From Bradyrhizobium sp. LTSP849 (GTDB lineage Bacteria; Pseudomonadota; Alphaproteobacteria; Rhizobiales; Xanthobacteraceae): a DNA stretch of 64,000 nt. The DNA lies in assembly GCF_000938255.1 (NCBI RefSeq), contig NZ_JYMR01000020.1, positions 1 to 64,000 of the forward strand, given 5' to 3'. The position numbers were made by a program, and so were the translations under genes. Below are positions 36,451-45,470 of this stretch, one piece after another. The notes beneath the pieces were generated by a model. That model had not been told where the DNA came from. It saw only the letters and a program-made list of their open reading frames with translations, and made no database searches. Position 1 is the first letter of the stretch. Each line of letters opens with the position of its first letter.

Positions 36451-37728
36451 ATGTCGAGCCAAAACCCCGACCAAGCGAGACAGGCCGGCCGTGCGCTGGA
36501 CGCAGCGAACTTCTTCCTTGCCGACGTCCGCGACGGTCTCGGGCCCTATCTCGCCGTCTATCTCCTCACGGAGCAGCATTGGGACGAAGCGCGTATCGGC
36601 CTCGTGATGTCGATCGCAACCATCGCCGGCATCGTGGCGCAGACGCCGGCCGGTGCGCTGATCGATACGACACGGGCGAAGCGGCTGGTGATGGCCGCAG
36701 CCGCAATCCTGGTGACGCTCGCTTCGCTGTCGCTGCCATTGTTTCCGAGCGTCCTGCCGGTTGCGATCTCGCAAGGCGTTGCACAGGGCGCCGCCGTGGT
36801 CTTTCCGCCTGCAATCGCCGCCGTGTCGCTCGGCATCTTTGGCCATGCCGCCTTCACCCGGCGGATCGGCCGCAACGAGACTTTTAATCACGCCGGCAAC
36901 GCGGTCGCTGCGGGCCTTGCTGGACTGTCGGCCTATTGGTTCGGGCCAACCGTCGTGTTCTACCTTCTCGGCGCCATGGCGGTCGCAAGCCTCGTCAGCA
37001 TCCTCATGATCCCCGAACGCGCTATCGATCACGATCTTGCCCGCGGGTTCGACGACGCCGACACACAGAACGACCAGCCGTCCGGTCTCGGCGTGCTCCT
37101 TGCCTGCCGCCCGCTGCTCGTCTTCGCGATCTGCGCCCTGCTCTTCCATCTCTCGAACGCAGCGATGCTGCCGCTGGTCGGGCAAAAACTCGCGCTCCAG
37201 GACAAGAACATCGGCACCAGCCTGATGTCGGCCTGCATCGTCGCGGCGCAATTGGTGATGGTGCCGTTCGCGATGTTGGTCGGCGCGAAGGCCGACCGCT
37301 GGGGCCACAAGCGCTTCTTCCTCGCCGCGTTGCTGATCCTGCCTCTTCGGGGAGCGCTCTATACGTTCTCCGACAATCCGTTCTGGATGGTCAGCGTGCA
37401 GCTTCTCGACGGCGTCGGCGCCGGCATTTTTGGTGCGATCTTTCCGGTGATCGTCGCCGACCTCATGCGCAACACCGGCCGCTTCAACGTCGCGCAAGGC
37501 GCCGTCATCACCGCGCAGAGCATCGGTGCGGCGCTGTCGACGACGCTGGCCGGCTTCGTCGTGGTCGGCGCGGGCTACAGCGCTGCGTTCATCACGCTCG
37601 GCGCGGTGGCCGCGATCGGCGCCATCGTCTGCCTTATCGCCCTGCCCGAGACGCGGCAAATCGCCGATGGCGGACCGCGCCCGGAGGGGAAGACACCGGC
37701 GCCGGCATCGGCTATCGCTGCCGAATGA
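36451..37728 (+). CDS. MFS transporter
   Basis: A 425-residue major-facilitator protein with about 12 hydrophobic helices. The loop 2-3 motif region (TPAGALIDTTRAKR) and a duplicated helix pattern are visible. A TTG at 36382 opens the frame earlier, but the ATG at 36451 is a more likely start. Substrate unknown; the closest feature is general similarity to drug/metabolite exporters. It is followed 25 bases later by the ArsB-like gene, so the three transporters may be one operon. Confidence 0.8.
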   Translation: MSSQNPDQARQAGRALDAANFFLADVRDGLGPYLAVYLLTEQHWDEARIGLVMSIATIAGIVAQTPAGALIDTTRAKRLVMAAAAILVTLASLSLPLFPSVLPVAISQGVAQGAAVVFPPAIAAVSLGIFGHAAFTRRIGRNETFNHAGNAVAAGLAGLSAYWFGPTVVFYLLGAMAVASLVSILMIPERAIDHDLARGFDDADTQNDQPSGLGVLLACRPLLVFAICALLFHLSNAAMLPLVGQKLALQDKNIGTSLMSACIVAAQLVMVPFAMLVGAKADRWGHKRFFLAALLILPLRGALYTFSDNPFWMVSVQLLDGVGAGIFGAIFPVIVADLMRNTGRFNVAQGAVITAQSIGAALSTTLAGFVVVGAGYSAAFITLGAVAAIGAIVCLIALPETRQIADGGPRPEGKTPAPASAIAAE

Positions 37729-37753
37729 GCCAACCTCATTGCAAGGACTGAAC

Positions 37754-39013
37754 GTGCCGAGCGTGCCGCATGACGCCATCTGGGCCTGGAGCATCATCGT
37801 AGTCGCGACCGCAGGCGTCATCATCCGCCCCTTCCGCCTGCCCGAGGCGATCTGGGCCATGATCGGCGCCGCCGCGCTGGTCCTGCTCGGCTTGCTGCCC
37901 TGGCAGGATGCGCTCACCGGCATCGAGAAGGGCGTCGACGTCTACCTCTTTCTGATCGGCATGATGCTGATCGCAGAATTGGCGCGGCTCGAAGGCCTGT
38001 TCGATTATCTCGCAGCACTCGCAGTGGAATATGCCGGCGGCTCGCCGCAGCGGCTGTTCCTGCTGATCTATCTCGTCGGCACGCTCGTGACGGTGCTGCT
38101 CTCCAACGATGCCACCGCGATCGTGCTGACGCCCGCCGTCTACGCCGCGACGCGCGCGGCCGGCGCCAAGCCGCTCCCCTATCTCTTCGTCTGCGCTTTC
38201 ATCGCCAACGCCGCGAGCTTCGTGCTGCCGATCTCGAACCCCGCCAATCTGGTCGTGTTCGGCGCGCGCATGCCGCATCTGACTGAGTGGCTGCGCCTGT
38301 TCGCCCTGCCCTCGGCCGCTTCGATCCTGCTGACCTATGTCGTGCTGCGCCTGACCCAGCACCGCGCGTTAAAGGAAGAGACCATCGCGCGCAGCGTGCC
38401 GCATCCAGAACTCGGCCGCGGCGGCAAGCTGACGGCCGTAGGCATTGTGGCCATCGGTGTCATACTGGTCACGGCCTCCGCGCTGGACAAGCCGCTCGGC
38501 CTGCCGACCTTCATCTGCGGCGTGGTGACGGCCGGCATCGTGCTGCTGATCAGCCGGCAATCGCCCTTGCCCGTGCTGAAAGGCGTCTCCTGGAGCGTGC
38601 TGCCCCTGGTCGGCGGCCTCTTCGTGATGGTGGAAGCGCTGGTGAAGACTGGCGTGATCGGGCAGCTCAGCGCGCTACTGCATGAGGCGGTCGCGCAATC
38701 CGTCCCGCAAGCCGCCTGGAGCGTCGGCATTGCGACGGGGATCGCCACCAACATTGGCAACAATCTGCCGGTTGGCCTCGTCGCGGGCTCGGTCGCGACC
38801 AGCGATCATCTGCCCGCGACCGTGGTCAGCGCGATTCTGATCGGCGTCGATCTCGGGCCCAATTTGTCGGTGACCGGCTCGCTCGCGACCATCCTGTGGC
38901 TGGTCGCGCTTCGCCGGGAAAAGATCGAGGTCGGCGCCTGGCCGTTCCTCAAGCTCGGCATGCTGGTGACGCCGCCGGCCCTGATCGCGGCATTGGCGGC
39001 CGCGATCAGGTAG
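37754..39013 (+). CDS. ArsB/SLC13-type anion transporter
   Basis: A 419-residue membrane protein with about 11-12 helices. ArsB/NhaD-superfamily motifs include LLSNDATAIVLTPAV and FVLPISNPANLVVFG in the first half and ATNIGNNLPVGL in the second. The start is a GTG at 37754 preceded by AAGGA; the long upstream frame overlaps the MFS gene in another frame and is not used. It could export arsenite or another anion; no arsR, arsC or arsA gene is nearby, so arsenic specificity is unproven. Confidence 0.85.
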   Translation: MPSVPHDAIWAWSIIVVATAGVIIRPFRLPEAIWAMIGAAALVLLGLLPWQDALTGIEKGVDVYLFLIGMMLIAELARLEGLFDYLAALAVEYAGGSPQRLFLLIYLVGTLVTVLLSNDATAIVLTPAVYAATRAAGAKPLPYLFVCAFIANAASFVLPISNPANLVVFGARMPHLTEWLRLFALPSAASILLTYVVLRLTQHRALKEETIARSVPHPELGRGGKLTAVGIVAIGVILVTASALDKPLGLPTFICGVVTAGIVLLISRQSPLPVLKGVSWSVLPLVGGLFVMVEALVKTGVIGQLSALLHEAVAQSVPQAAWSVGIATGIATNIGNNLPVGLVAGSVATSDHLPATVVSAILIGVDLGPNLSVTGSLATILWLVALRREKIEVGAWPFLKLGMLVTPPALIAALAAAIR

Positions 39014-39018
39014 GCGTT

Positions 39019-40383
39019 CTAGTCGTTCTCGTAGCCGTACACTTCCGGCAGGATGAAGATTGCGGCGAGCAATCCGATCAGCGGGAAGATCGCGACGAAC
39101 AGCGTGGCGCCGGCCTGCCCGATCGCGGCGAACAGCGACGGGAACAGGAAGATCGCCAGGAACGACGGCAACTTCACGAACATGTAGGCGAAGCCGCTGG
39201 CGGTGCCGCGGTATTTCGGCTTCGCGACCATAGTCGGGATCGTCATGCAGTTCGACGCATCCCAGTAATGGCCCCACAGCATGGCCGCGGCCGCGAACGG
39301 CAGCAGGATCTTGTTGTCGGTGTAGAGCGCGAAGGCGGCAACCAGCAGCGAGGCCAGCACGATGCCGAAGCCGGCGATCGCGATGCCGCGATGGCCGATC
39401 TTCGGCGTCAGCAGCGGGCCTACCCAGCCTGACACTGCGGCAAAGCAGAACAGCGCCATCGTCACCAGGTTATTGCCGAGCACGCTCGACACGCCGACCA
39501 TCACGAACAGCACCGGCAAATAGAACGCAAAGGTCGAGAACTCGCTGCCTTGGGCGAAACAGGCGATCCAGCCGTAGATCGTGGCTCGCCAGCGGATCGG
39601 ATCTTTCTTGAGATCGGCGATGAAGGCGCTGGTGCTGACCTTCGGCATCACCACGTCCTGGTCGGGCAACATGGCGAGATCGTCGTTGAACATCTCGCGC
39701 GCGACCTTCTTGGCCTCGCGGAAACGCCCCTTCTGCACCAGCCACACCGCCGTCTCCGGCACGTCGTGGCGCATGATCAGGATGATGAGTGCCGGCACCG
39801 CGCCGAGGCCGAGCGTCACGCGCCACAGCATCTCGTGCTGAATGTCGAGCAGCAAGAAGATCACGATGACGCCGATGGTGAGAACTTCACCGACCGCGAA
39901 CATGAACTGCCAGCGATTGCCCATGACCTCACGCTCGCCCTTCGCCATGGATTCCATGATGTAGGTGTAGCCGGTCGAGATGTCGGAGCCGAGCGGGACG
40001 CCGAGCAGGAAACGGATCACGACGAGCCAGCCGACGCTGGGCACGAAGGCCTGCGCCAATGCGAGCACGATGAACATCACCATCGTGATCAGGAACATGA
40101 CGCGGCGGCCGATCTTGTCGGAGAGCCAACCGCCGAGCAGCGCACCGACCAGGGCGCCGCCCTGGGTACCGGCCGCGGCGAGACCGAGCATCAGCGGATC
40201 GGGATTGAACTGCTCGCGGATGAAGATCAGCACGAAGGCGATCGAATAGAGATCCCAGGCTTCGACCAGGATCGAGGCCATCATCAGCCAGCCGACCTTG
40301 TTACCCTTGGGACTGTAGTTCGTGATGAGGTAGCGGACCGCGGCTTCGCTCGCGGTCGGTTGTGGCACGGCCATCGTTGACAT
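39019..40383 (-). CDS. MFS importer of the sugar/aromatic acid type
   Basis: A 454-residue MFS protein with 12 helices. The loop motif GGWLSDKIGRR and the first-helix DLYSIAF place it in the sugar-porter/aromatic acid:H+ symporter groups. The start at 40383 has a GAGAGGA site. It is located next to the GntR gene and, beyond that, the sugar-acid enzymes, so it most likely takes up the sugar acid these enzymes degrade. It runs in the opposite direction to the enzymes, with GntR in the middle. Confidence 0.82.
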   Translation of the reverse strand: MSTMAVPQPTASEAAVRYLITNYSPKGNKVGWLMMASILVEAWDLYSIAFVLIFIREQFNPDPLMLGLAAAGTQGGALVGALLGGWLSDKIGRRVMFLITMVMFIVLALAQAFVPSVGWLVVIRFLLGVPLGSDISTGYTYIMESMAKGEREVMGNRWQFMFAVGEVLTIGVIVIFLLLDIQHEMLWRVTLGLGAVPALIILIMRHDVPETAVWLVQKGRFREAKKVAREMFNDDLAMLPDQDVVMPKVSTSAFIADLKKDPIRWRATIYGWIACFAQGSEFSTFAFYLPVLFVMVGVSSVLGNNLVTMALFCFAAVSGWVGPLLTPKIGHRGIAIAGFGIVLASLLVAAFALYTDNKILLPFAAAAMLWGHYWDASNCMTIPTMVAKPKYRGTASGFAYMFVKLPSFLAIFLFPSLFAAIGQAGATLFVAIFPLIGLLAAIFILPEVYGYEND

Positions 40384-40407
40384 GTCTGGTCCTCTCTTCA
40401 AAACTCT

Positions 40408-41175
40408 TTACGCGCCGAGTAGCGGCTCGATGCTGCAATCGAGCAGGCGCGGGTCGATCCCCGCCTCCATGCCCGTGAACATGTGATCCATGTAATCGAT
40501 CAGTGCATCGCTCGCCTTCACGGCGCCCTCGACGTGGCGGCCGGCGACCGCACTGAGAATGGCGAGGTGGTGATCGATCGTGCCTGACAAATCGGTTTGC
40601 CCAGGCATGAAGCGGTGGTGGATGTAGCCGATGCGGCGGTACAGCGTGTGCAGCGGCCGCAGCGTATGCACGAGAAAGGGCTCGCCCGCCGCCTCCAGCA
40701 CCAGCGCGTCGATGCGGCGGTCGATGCTGTTGAATTCGTCGAGGGTCAGGCTCGCGCGGCGCTCGCGCAGCAAACGCTCGATGTGCAGCGCCTGATTGCG
40801 GTGCGAGAGGCTGGCGCGATCAGCCGCAAGGCGGATCACGAAGCGCTCCATGTCGCGACGCAGACCGAGCAGCATGCGCTCACGCGCCAGATCAATCGGC
40901 GCGATGTGCAGGCCATGGCGCGGGCGAATGATGATGAGCGTATCGTTGGAGAGACGATTGACGGCGTGATGCACCGGCGTGCGGCCGAAGCCCGTGATCT
41001 GCTGCAATTCCAGCATGGTCATGAACTGGCCGGGCTTGAGTTCGCAATGGACGAGGAGCTCTTCGATCCTCTGATAGGCCAACTCGAAAAAGTTGAGACG
41101 GTTGCGCCGAGAGGGCTTGCCCTCGCCGTCGTCCTCCGTCCTCACCAACTCGAGCGCGCGCTTGCGCCGTGCCAT
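40408..41175 (-). CDS. GntR/FadR-family transcriptional regulator
   Basis: A 255-residue regulator: winged helix-turn-helix at about 28-95 (ELLVHCELKPGQFMTMLELQQITGFGRTPVHHAVNRLSND split by the usual pattern) and an FCD effector-binding domain with metal-site His/Asp residues. The ATG at 41175 has the better GGGAGG spacing compared with 41181. It is the first gene on its strand and probably controls both the importer (24 bases further downstream) and the divergent enzyme genes. Confidence 0.88.
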   Translation of the reverse strand: MARRKRALELVRTEDDGEGKPSRRNRLNFFELAYQRIEELLVHCELKPGQFMTMLELQQITGFGRTPVHHAVNRLSNDTLIIIRPRHGLHIAPIDLARERMLLGLRRDMERFVIRLAADRASLSHRNQALHIERLLRERRASLTLDEFNSIDRRIDALVLEAAGEPFLVHTLRPLHTLYRRIGYIHHRFMPGQTDLSGTIDHHLAILSAVAGRHVEGAVKASDALIDYMDHMFTGMEAGIDPRLLDCSIEPLLGA

Positions 41176-41244
41176 TTCCATTTCCTCCCGTCGGCCTGCG
41201 CTCGTTGCAGGGCGGCGCCTTATTTGTGAAACTCCTAAAACATG

Positions 41245-41260
41245 TTGTGATATATTACAA
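41245..41260. promoter_or_regulatory. Candidate GntR/FadR operator
   Basis: TTGTGATA-TATTACAA is an inverted repeat with one mismatch, in the AT-rich part of the gap between the GntR gene and the dehydratase gene. TTGT...ACAA half sites are typical for FCD-type GntR proteins. The site is 70 bases before the regulator start and about 93 bases before the enzyme start. Confidence 0.5.
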
Positions 41261-41352
41261 GCAGAGGTAAGACTTTCGCCGGCGCGCGACATGTTGCGGT
41301 GCGGAATGAAAACACGAGGGCGCGAGGCGCCTGTAACGGGAGGAGAGTTGCC

Positions 41353-42552
41353 GTGAAGATCACCTCGATCGAGACGCTGCGCACCGAGGAATTTTCCAAC
41401 GTCATCTGGGTGCGCGTCCACACCGATACGGGCATGATCGGTCTCGGCGAGACTTTTTATGGTGCAGGCGCAGTCGAGGCGCAGATCCACGACACCTTTG
41501 CCGGCCGCCTGCTCGGCCGCAATCCTCTGCACATCGAAGCCATCCATCGCGACATGCTGAACCTGCCGATGGCGCAGTCCTCCACCGGCGTCGAATACCG
41601 CGCAGCGTCCGCGATCGACATCGCGCTGTGGGACCTGTTCGGCAAGGTCTGCAATCAGCCGGTGCACCAGATGCTCGGCGGCCTCTGCCGCGACAAGCAG
41701 CGCATCTACAACACCTGCGCCGGCACGCAATATGTCCGCTCGACCAATATCAGCCCGGTGTCGAACTGGAATCTCGGCGCCAACAAAGGTCCCTATGAGG
41801 ATCTCGACGGCTTCATGAACCGCGCCGATGCGCTCGCCGAAAACCTTTTGGAGAGCGGCATCTCGGCGATGAAGATATGGCCGTTCGATCCGGCGGCGCA
41901 GGAGAACAAGGGCCTCTACATCACCGCTGCCCAGATGAAACAGGCGATCGAGCCGTTCGAAAAGATCCGGAAAGCCGTCGGCGACAGGATGGAGATCATG
42001 GTCGAACTCCATTCGCTGTGGAACCTGCCGACCGCAAAGCAGATCGCTCGCGCGCTCGAACCCTACAAGCCGACCTGGTATGAAGATCCGATCCGCATGA
42101 ACTCGCCGCAGGCGCTTGCCGAATATGCGCGCTCGACCGATGTCTGGGTCTGCGCCAGCGAAACGCTGGGCTCGCGCTTCCCCTACAAGGACATGCTCGA
42201 TCGCGACGCCATGCATGTGGTGATGGCGGATCTGTGCTGGACCGGCGGCCTCACCGAAGGCCGCAAGATCGCCGCGATGGCCGAGACCTATCACCGGCCG
42301 TTTGCGCCGCACGATTGCATCGGACCGATCGGCTTCATCGCCGCCATCCACATGTCGTTCAGCCAGCCCAACACGCTGATCCAGGAATCCGTGCGCGCCT
42401 TCTACAAGGGCTGGTACAATGAGCTCGTCACCACCATGCCGACGATCAAGGACGGCTATGTCTTCCCGATGGAAGGCCCCGGCCTTGGCGTCGATCTCCT
42501 GCCCGCGGTGTTCGACCGCAGCGATCTCACCGTGCGCCGCTCCAACGTCTGA
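41353..42552 (+). CDS. Mandelate racemase/enolase-superfamily sugar-acid dehydratase
   Basis: A 399-residue enolase-superfamily enzyme. The start is a GTG at 41353 after a strong GGGAGGAGAG. The barrel carries metal ligands Glu in MVELHS, Glu in YEDP and Glu in ASETLG, the acid/base pair Lys in AMKIWPF and His/Asp in APHDCIGP. These residues fit a dehydratase that removes water from a C6 sugar acid. The exact acid is unknown, but the neighbours (gluconate 5-dehydrogenase-like and L-idonate dehydrogenase-like) point to an aldonic or uronic acid. Confidence 0.85.
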   Translation: MKITSIETLRTEEFSNVIWVRVHTDTGMIGLGETFYGAGAVEAQIHDTFAGRLLGRNPLHIEAIHRDMLNLPMAQSSTGVEYRAASAIDIALWDLFGKVCNQPVHQMLGGLCRDKQRIYNTCAGTQYVRSTNISPVSNWNLGANKGPYEDLDGFMNRADALAENLLESGISAMKIWPFDPAAQENKGLYITAAQMKQAIEPFEKIRKAVGDRMEIMVELHSLWNLPTAKQIARALEPYKPTWYEDPIRMNSPQALAEYARSTDVWVCASETLGSRFPYKDMLDRDAMHVVMADLCWTGGLTEGRKIAAMAETYHRPFAPHDCIGPIGFIAAIHMSFSQPNTLIQESVRAFYKGWYNELVTTMPTIKDGYVFPMEGPGLGVDLLPAVFDRSDLTVRRSNV

Positions 42553-42564
42553 GGATTTCTTGAG

Positions 42565-43332
42565 ATGAGCACCGCCCTCTTCGACCTTTCCGGCCGCACC
42601 GCGCTCGTGACCGGCTCCTCCCGCGGGCTCGGCCGCGCCATTGCCGAGGGCATGGCCAAGGCCGGCGCCAAGATCATTATCAACGGCGTCGACCCCAAGC
42701 GCGTCGAGCAGGCCGTCGCCGAATTTCGTGCCGCCGGGCATCAGGCCGAAGGCGCGGCGTTCAACGTCACCGATGAGCCCGCGATCATCGCGGCTTTCGA
42801 GCGTTTTGACCGCGAAGGGCTCGATGTCGATATTCTCGTCAACAATGCCGGCATCCAGCATCGCAAGCCGCTGGTCGAGTTCACCACCGACGAGTGGCGC
42901 AAGGTGATCGAGACCGATCTCACCAGCGCCTTCGTGATTGGCCGCGAGGCCGGCAAGCGCATGATCCCTCGCAAGCATGGCAAGATCATCAATATCGGCT
43001 CGCTCGGCAGCGAGCTCGCGCGTCCCACCATCGCGCCCTACACCGCAGCCAAGGGCGGCATCAAGAACCTGACCCGCTCGATGGCAGTGGAATGGGCCCA
43101 GCACGGCATCCAGGCCAACGCGATCGGACCCGGCTACATGCTCACCGACATGAACGAGGCGCTGGTCAACAACACCGACTTCAACAACTGGCTGATGGGC
43201 CGCGTTCCCTCGAAGCGTTGGGGCAGGCCGGACGAGCTGGTCGGTGCGGCGATCTTCCTCGCGTCCGACGCCTCCACTTACGTCAACGGCCAGATCATCT
43301 ATGTCGATGGCGGCATGATCGCCGCGATGTGA
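42565..43332 (+). CDS. idnO: SDR oxidoreductase, gluconate 5-dehydrogenase-like
   Basis: A 255-residue classical short-chain dehydrogenase: TGSSRGLG cofactor loop near 16-23, NNAG, catalytic Ser in NIGSLGSE and YTAAK. C-terminal segment VPSKRWGRPDELVGAAIFLAS matches the Gno/IdnO type that reduces 5-ketogluconate to gluconate. It begins 12 bases after the dehydratase gene. A 2-keto-3-deoxy-sugar acid dehydrogenase is an alternative role in this pathway. Confidence 0.8.
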   Translation: MSTALFDLSGRTALVTGSSRGLGRAIAEGMAKAGAKIIINGVDPKRVEQAVAEFRAAGHQAEGAAFNVTDEPAIIAAFERFDREGLDVDILVNNAGIQHRKPLVEFTTDEWRKVIETDLTSAFVIGREAGKRMIPRKHGKIINIGSLGSELARPTIAPYTAAKGGIKNLTRSMAVEWAQHGIQANAIGPGYMLTDMNEALVNNTDFNNWLMGRVPSKRWGRPDELVGAAIFLASDASTYVNGQIIYVDGGMIAAM

Positions 43333-43358
43333 TCGCGAAACTCTGAGGGAACGAACCC

Positions 43359-44390
43359 ATGCGCGCCGTCGTCATTCACGCCCCGAAGGACCTCCGGATC
43401 GACAGCTATCCCGATCCGGCACCCGGCCCGGGTGAGGTCCGCGTCAAGATCGCCAATGGCGGCATCTGCGGCTCCGATCTGCATTACTACCATCACGGCG
43501 GCTTCGGTGTCGTGCGCATCCAGCAGCCGATGGCGCTGGGCCACGAGATCGCCGGCGTCGTCGCGGCCGTCGGTGACGGCGTCACTGGCGTAAGGTCGGG
43601 GACGCGCGTCGCGGTCAATCCGAGCAAGCCGTGCGGCCAATGCCTGCATTGCCAGGAAGGCATGCGCAACCAGTGCCTCGACATGCGCTTCCTCGGCAGT
43701 GCGATGCGCTTTCCCCATGTGCAGGGTGGCTTTCGCGAATTCCTCACGGTCGATGCCACGCAGGCCGTGCCGATCGCCGATAAGCTCTCGCTGGCCGAGG
43801 CCGCAGTCGCTGAACCGCTCGCGGTGTGCCTGCATGCCGGCAAGCAGGCCGGCCCCCTCCTCGGCAAGCGCGTGCTGATCACCGGCTGCGGCCCGATCGG
43901 CGCGCTGATGATCCTGGTGTCGCGCTTCGGCGGCGCCGCCGAGATCGTGGTGACCGATGTCGCCGACGCGCCGCTCGCGGTCGCCAGAAAGCTCGGCGCC
44001 ACCCACGCGATCAATGTCGCGACCGACGCTGCCGCGCTCGATCCCTGGCGCGCCGGCAAGGGCGTGTTCGACACCCTCTTTGAAGCCTCCGGCAACCAGG
44101 CCGCGCTCCGCACCGCCCTCGACGTGCTACGGCCCGGTGCGACACTCGTCCAGCTCGGCCTCGGCGGCGAGATGACGCTGCCGATCAACTCCATCGTCGC
44201 CAAGGAGTTGCAGCTCCGCGGCACCTTCCGCTTCGACCCCGAGTTCGAGCTCGCGGTGCGGCTGATGGGCGAAGGCCTGATCGACGTCAAGCCGCTGATC
44301 ACGGCCACCATGCCGTTCGATAACGCGGTCGCCGCGTTCGAGCTTGCCAGCGACCGCGCGCAGTCGATGAAGGTGCAGTTGACGTTCTGA
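43359..44390 (+). CDS. idnD: Zinc-dependent L-idonate 5-dehydrogenase-like enzyme
   Basis: A 343-residue medium-chain dehydrogenase with zinc ligand and structural Cys residues: GICGSDLHYY (catalytic Cys), GHEIAG, PCGQCLHCQEGMRNQCL (structural zinc), and the Rossmann GCGPIGAL. Close in motif pattern to L-idonate/sorbitol dehydrogenases. It ends the three-gene enzyme set with 26-base spacing. Together the SDR and this enzyme could interconvert gluconate-, 5-ketogluconate- and idonate-like acids. Confidence 0.82.
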   Translation: MRAVVIHAPKDLRIDSYPDPAPGPGEVRVKIANGGICGSDLHYYHHGGFGVVRIQQPMALGHEIAGVVAAVGDGVTGVRSGTRVAVNPSKPCGQCLHCQEGMRNQCLDMRFLGSAMRFPHVQGGFREFLTVDATQAVPIADKLSLAEAAVAEPLAVCLHAGKQAGPLLGKRVLITGCGPIGALMILVSRFGGAAEIVVTDVADAPLAVARKLGATHAINVATDAAALDPWRAGKGVFDTLFEASGNQAALRTALDVLRPGATLVQLGLGGEMTLPINSIVAKELQLRGTFRFDPEFELAVRLMGEGLIDVKPLITATMPFDNAVAAFELASDRAQSMKVQLTF

Positions 44391-44400
44391 GGCTGAACTC

Positions 44401-45282
44401 TCAGGGCTGCGCAGCGCCGTCGAGAAGGCGGTCGCTGACCAGCCGGACCGCGCCTCGCTTCCAGGAGTAGTCGGCCCCCATGCGCAGGCCACTGTCGCCG
44501 CGTGACAGCACCGCGCCGGTCCTCGCATCACGCACCTGGAAACCGAGCGTGTATTCGGTGCGGCTGACCCGCCGCACGACACCGATCAGCGACTGGTCCG
44601 CGCCGAGGTTTTGCGCAATCACGGCCTCGCAGCCATCGCAGTCGCGCAAGGCGCGCGTCTTCGCCGCCTCTCCGCTCGCGGTGCCGACATCGATGATGCG
44701 GTAACGGCCGGATTGGCCCAGCGCCTCGCGTACGCTGCCGGTGACCTCCGCCAGATACGATGCATCGGACGTGGCTGAAGCCCCCGCCGAGGCGGCGGTC
44801 GTATCCTCGAGCTCGAAATCGAACACGGCAAGTGCGACCGGCGGCGGCGCGAGCGCGGCCATGATCTCGCGGGACACGAAGATCTCGGCGCGCTCCCATG
44901 ATTCATCATTGTCGCCGCGGAAAGTGTAAAGCTTGTCCATCACGATCTTTTTGGCGCCGACGTCGATCACCGCGATCTTGGCCCATTGCACCAGCGTGCT
45001 CGTCTTCTGGATGCCGCCGATGACCTTGAACGCCGCGCCGTTCTGGGTGGATGACGCGAGCCGATAGCGCTCGTCGGCGCCGATATCCCGCCTGAGCGCG
45101 GCCATGAACGCCGACAGCCGCCGCTCGTGGGCAGCGGTCTGGTTGGCCGGCTCGGCCGACGTATCGGTGTAACTGAAGTCATCCATGGCTACGCCGATGG
45201 CGGTCTCAGCGCTGGCCGGCGAAGAGGCCGCCGGGAGGACGAGCAGGAGAAATGCGGAGAAGATCAACCGGGAGCGGCGCAT
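44401..45282 (-). CDS. Secreted protein with two DUF2380/DUF3280-like repeats
   Basis: A 293-residue exported protein with a signal peptide (to about residue 25). Two halves resemble each other: each starts with a hydrophobic-F-x-hydrophobic pattern (VAMDDFSYTDT and LAVFDFELEDT), has a leucine-rich helix ending in RYR (ERYRLASS and GRYRIIDV), then a beta segment ending before a Gly/Asp-rich strand (GDNDESWERAEIFV and GADYSWKRGAVRLV). This suggests an internal duplication. It is convergent with the idnD-like gene and divergent from a sensor kinase, which may regulate it. Function unknown. Confidence 0.7.
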   Translation of the reverse strand: MRRSRLIFSAFLLLVLPAASSPASAETAIGVAMDDFSYTDTSAEPANQTAAHERRLSAFMAALRRDIGADERYRLASSTQNGAAFKVIGGIQKTSTLVQWAKIAVIDVGAKKIVMDKLYTFRGDNDESWERAEIFVSREIMAALAPPPVALAVFDFELEDTTAASAGASATSDASYLAEVTGSVREALGQSGRYRIIDVGTASGEAAKTRALRDCDGCEAVIAQNLGADQSLIGVVRRVSRTEYTLGFQVRDARTGAVLSRGDSGLRMGADYSWKRGAVRLVSDRLLDGAAQP

Positions 45283-45470
45283 ACGGACCTCGTGTGATGG
45301 AGCGGCGCGGCAATCTGGACGGCCGCCTCAGGCCATGCAGCAGCGTCGGTCCCGACCAGAGCCGGGAAAATTTCACGACGTTGCACCGCAGTAAGCCTGG
45401 CGCTTTCCGTCGCCTGCGTTCTGCCGTCTAATGCGGAGGCGACAAACCCGTTCGCGCCAGGTGCCCGCCG

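Noticed and set aside
37526..37753. Upstream extension of the ArsB-like frame
   Set aside because: Overlaps the MFS gene in another frame; a GTG with AAGGA at 37754 is the natural start.
36409..37923. 504-codon minus-strand frame opposite the MFS gene
   Set aside because: Shadow frame; composition rich in Arg, His and Asp without any domain.
40408..43104. Very long minus-strand reading frame (898 codons)
   Set aside because: Only the 3' part (40408-41175) is the GntR regulator. The upstream two thirds are antisense to the dehydratase and SDR genes and have the composition of a shadow frame.
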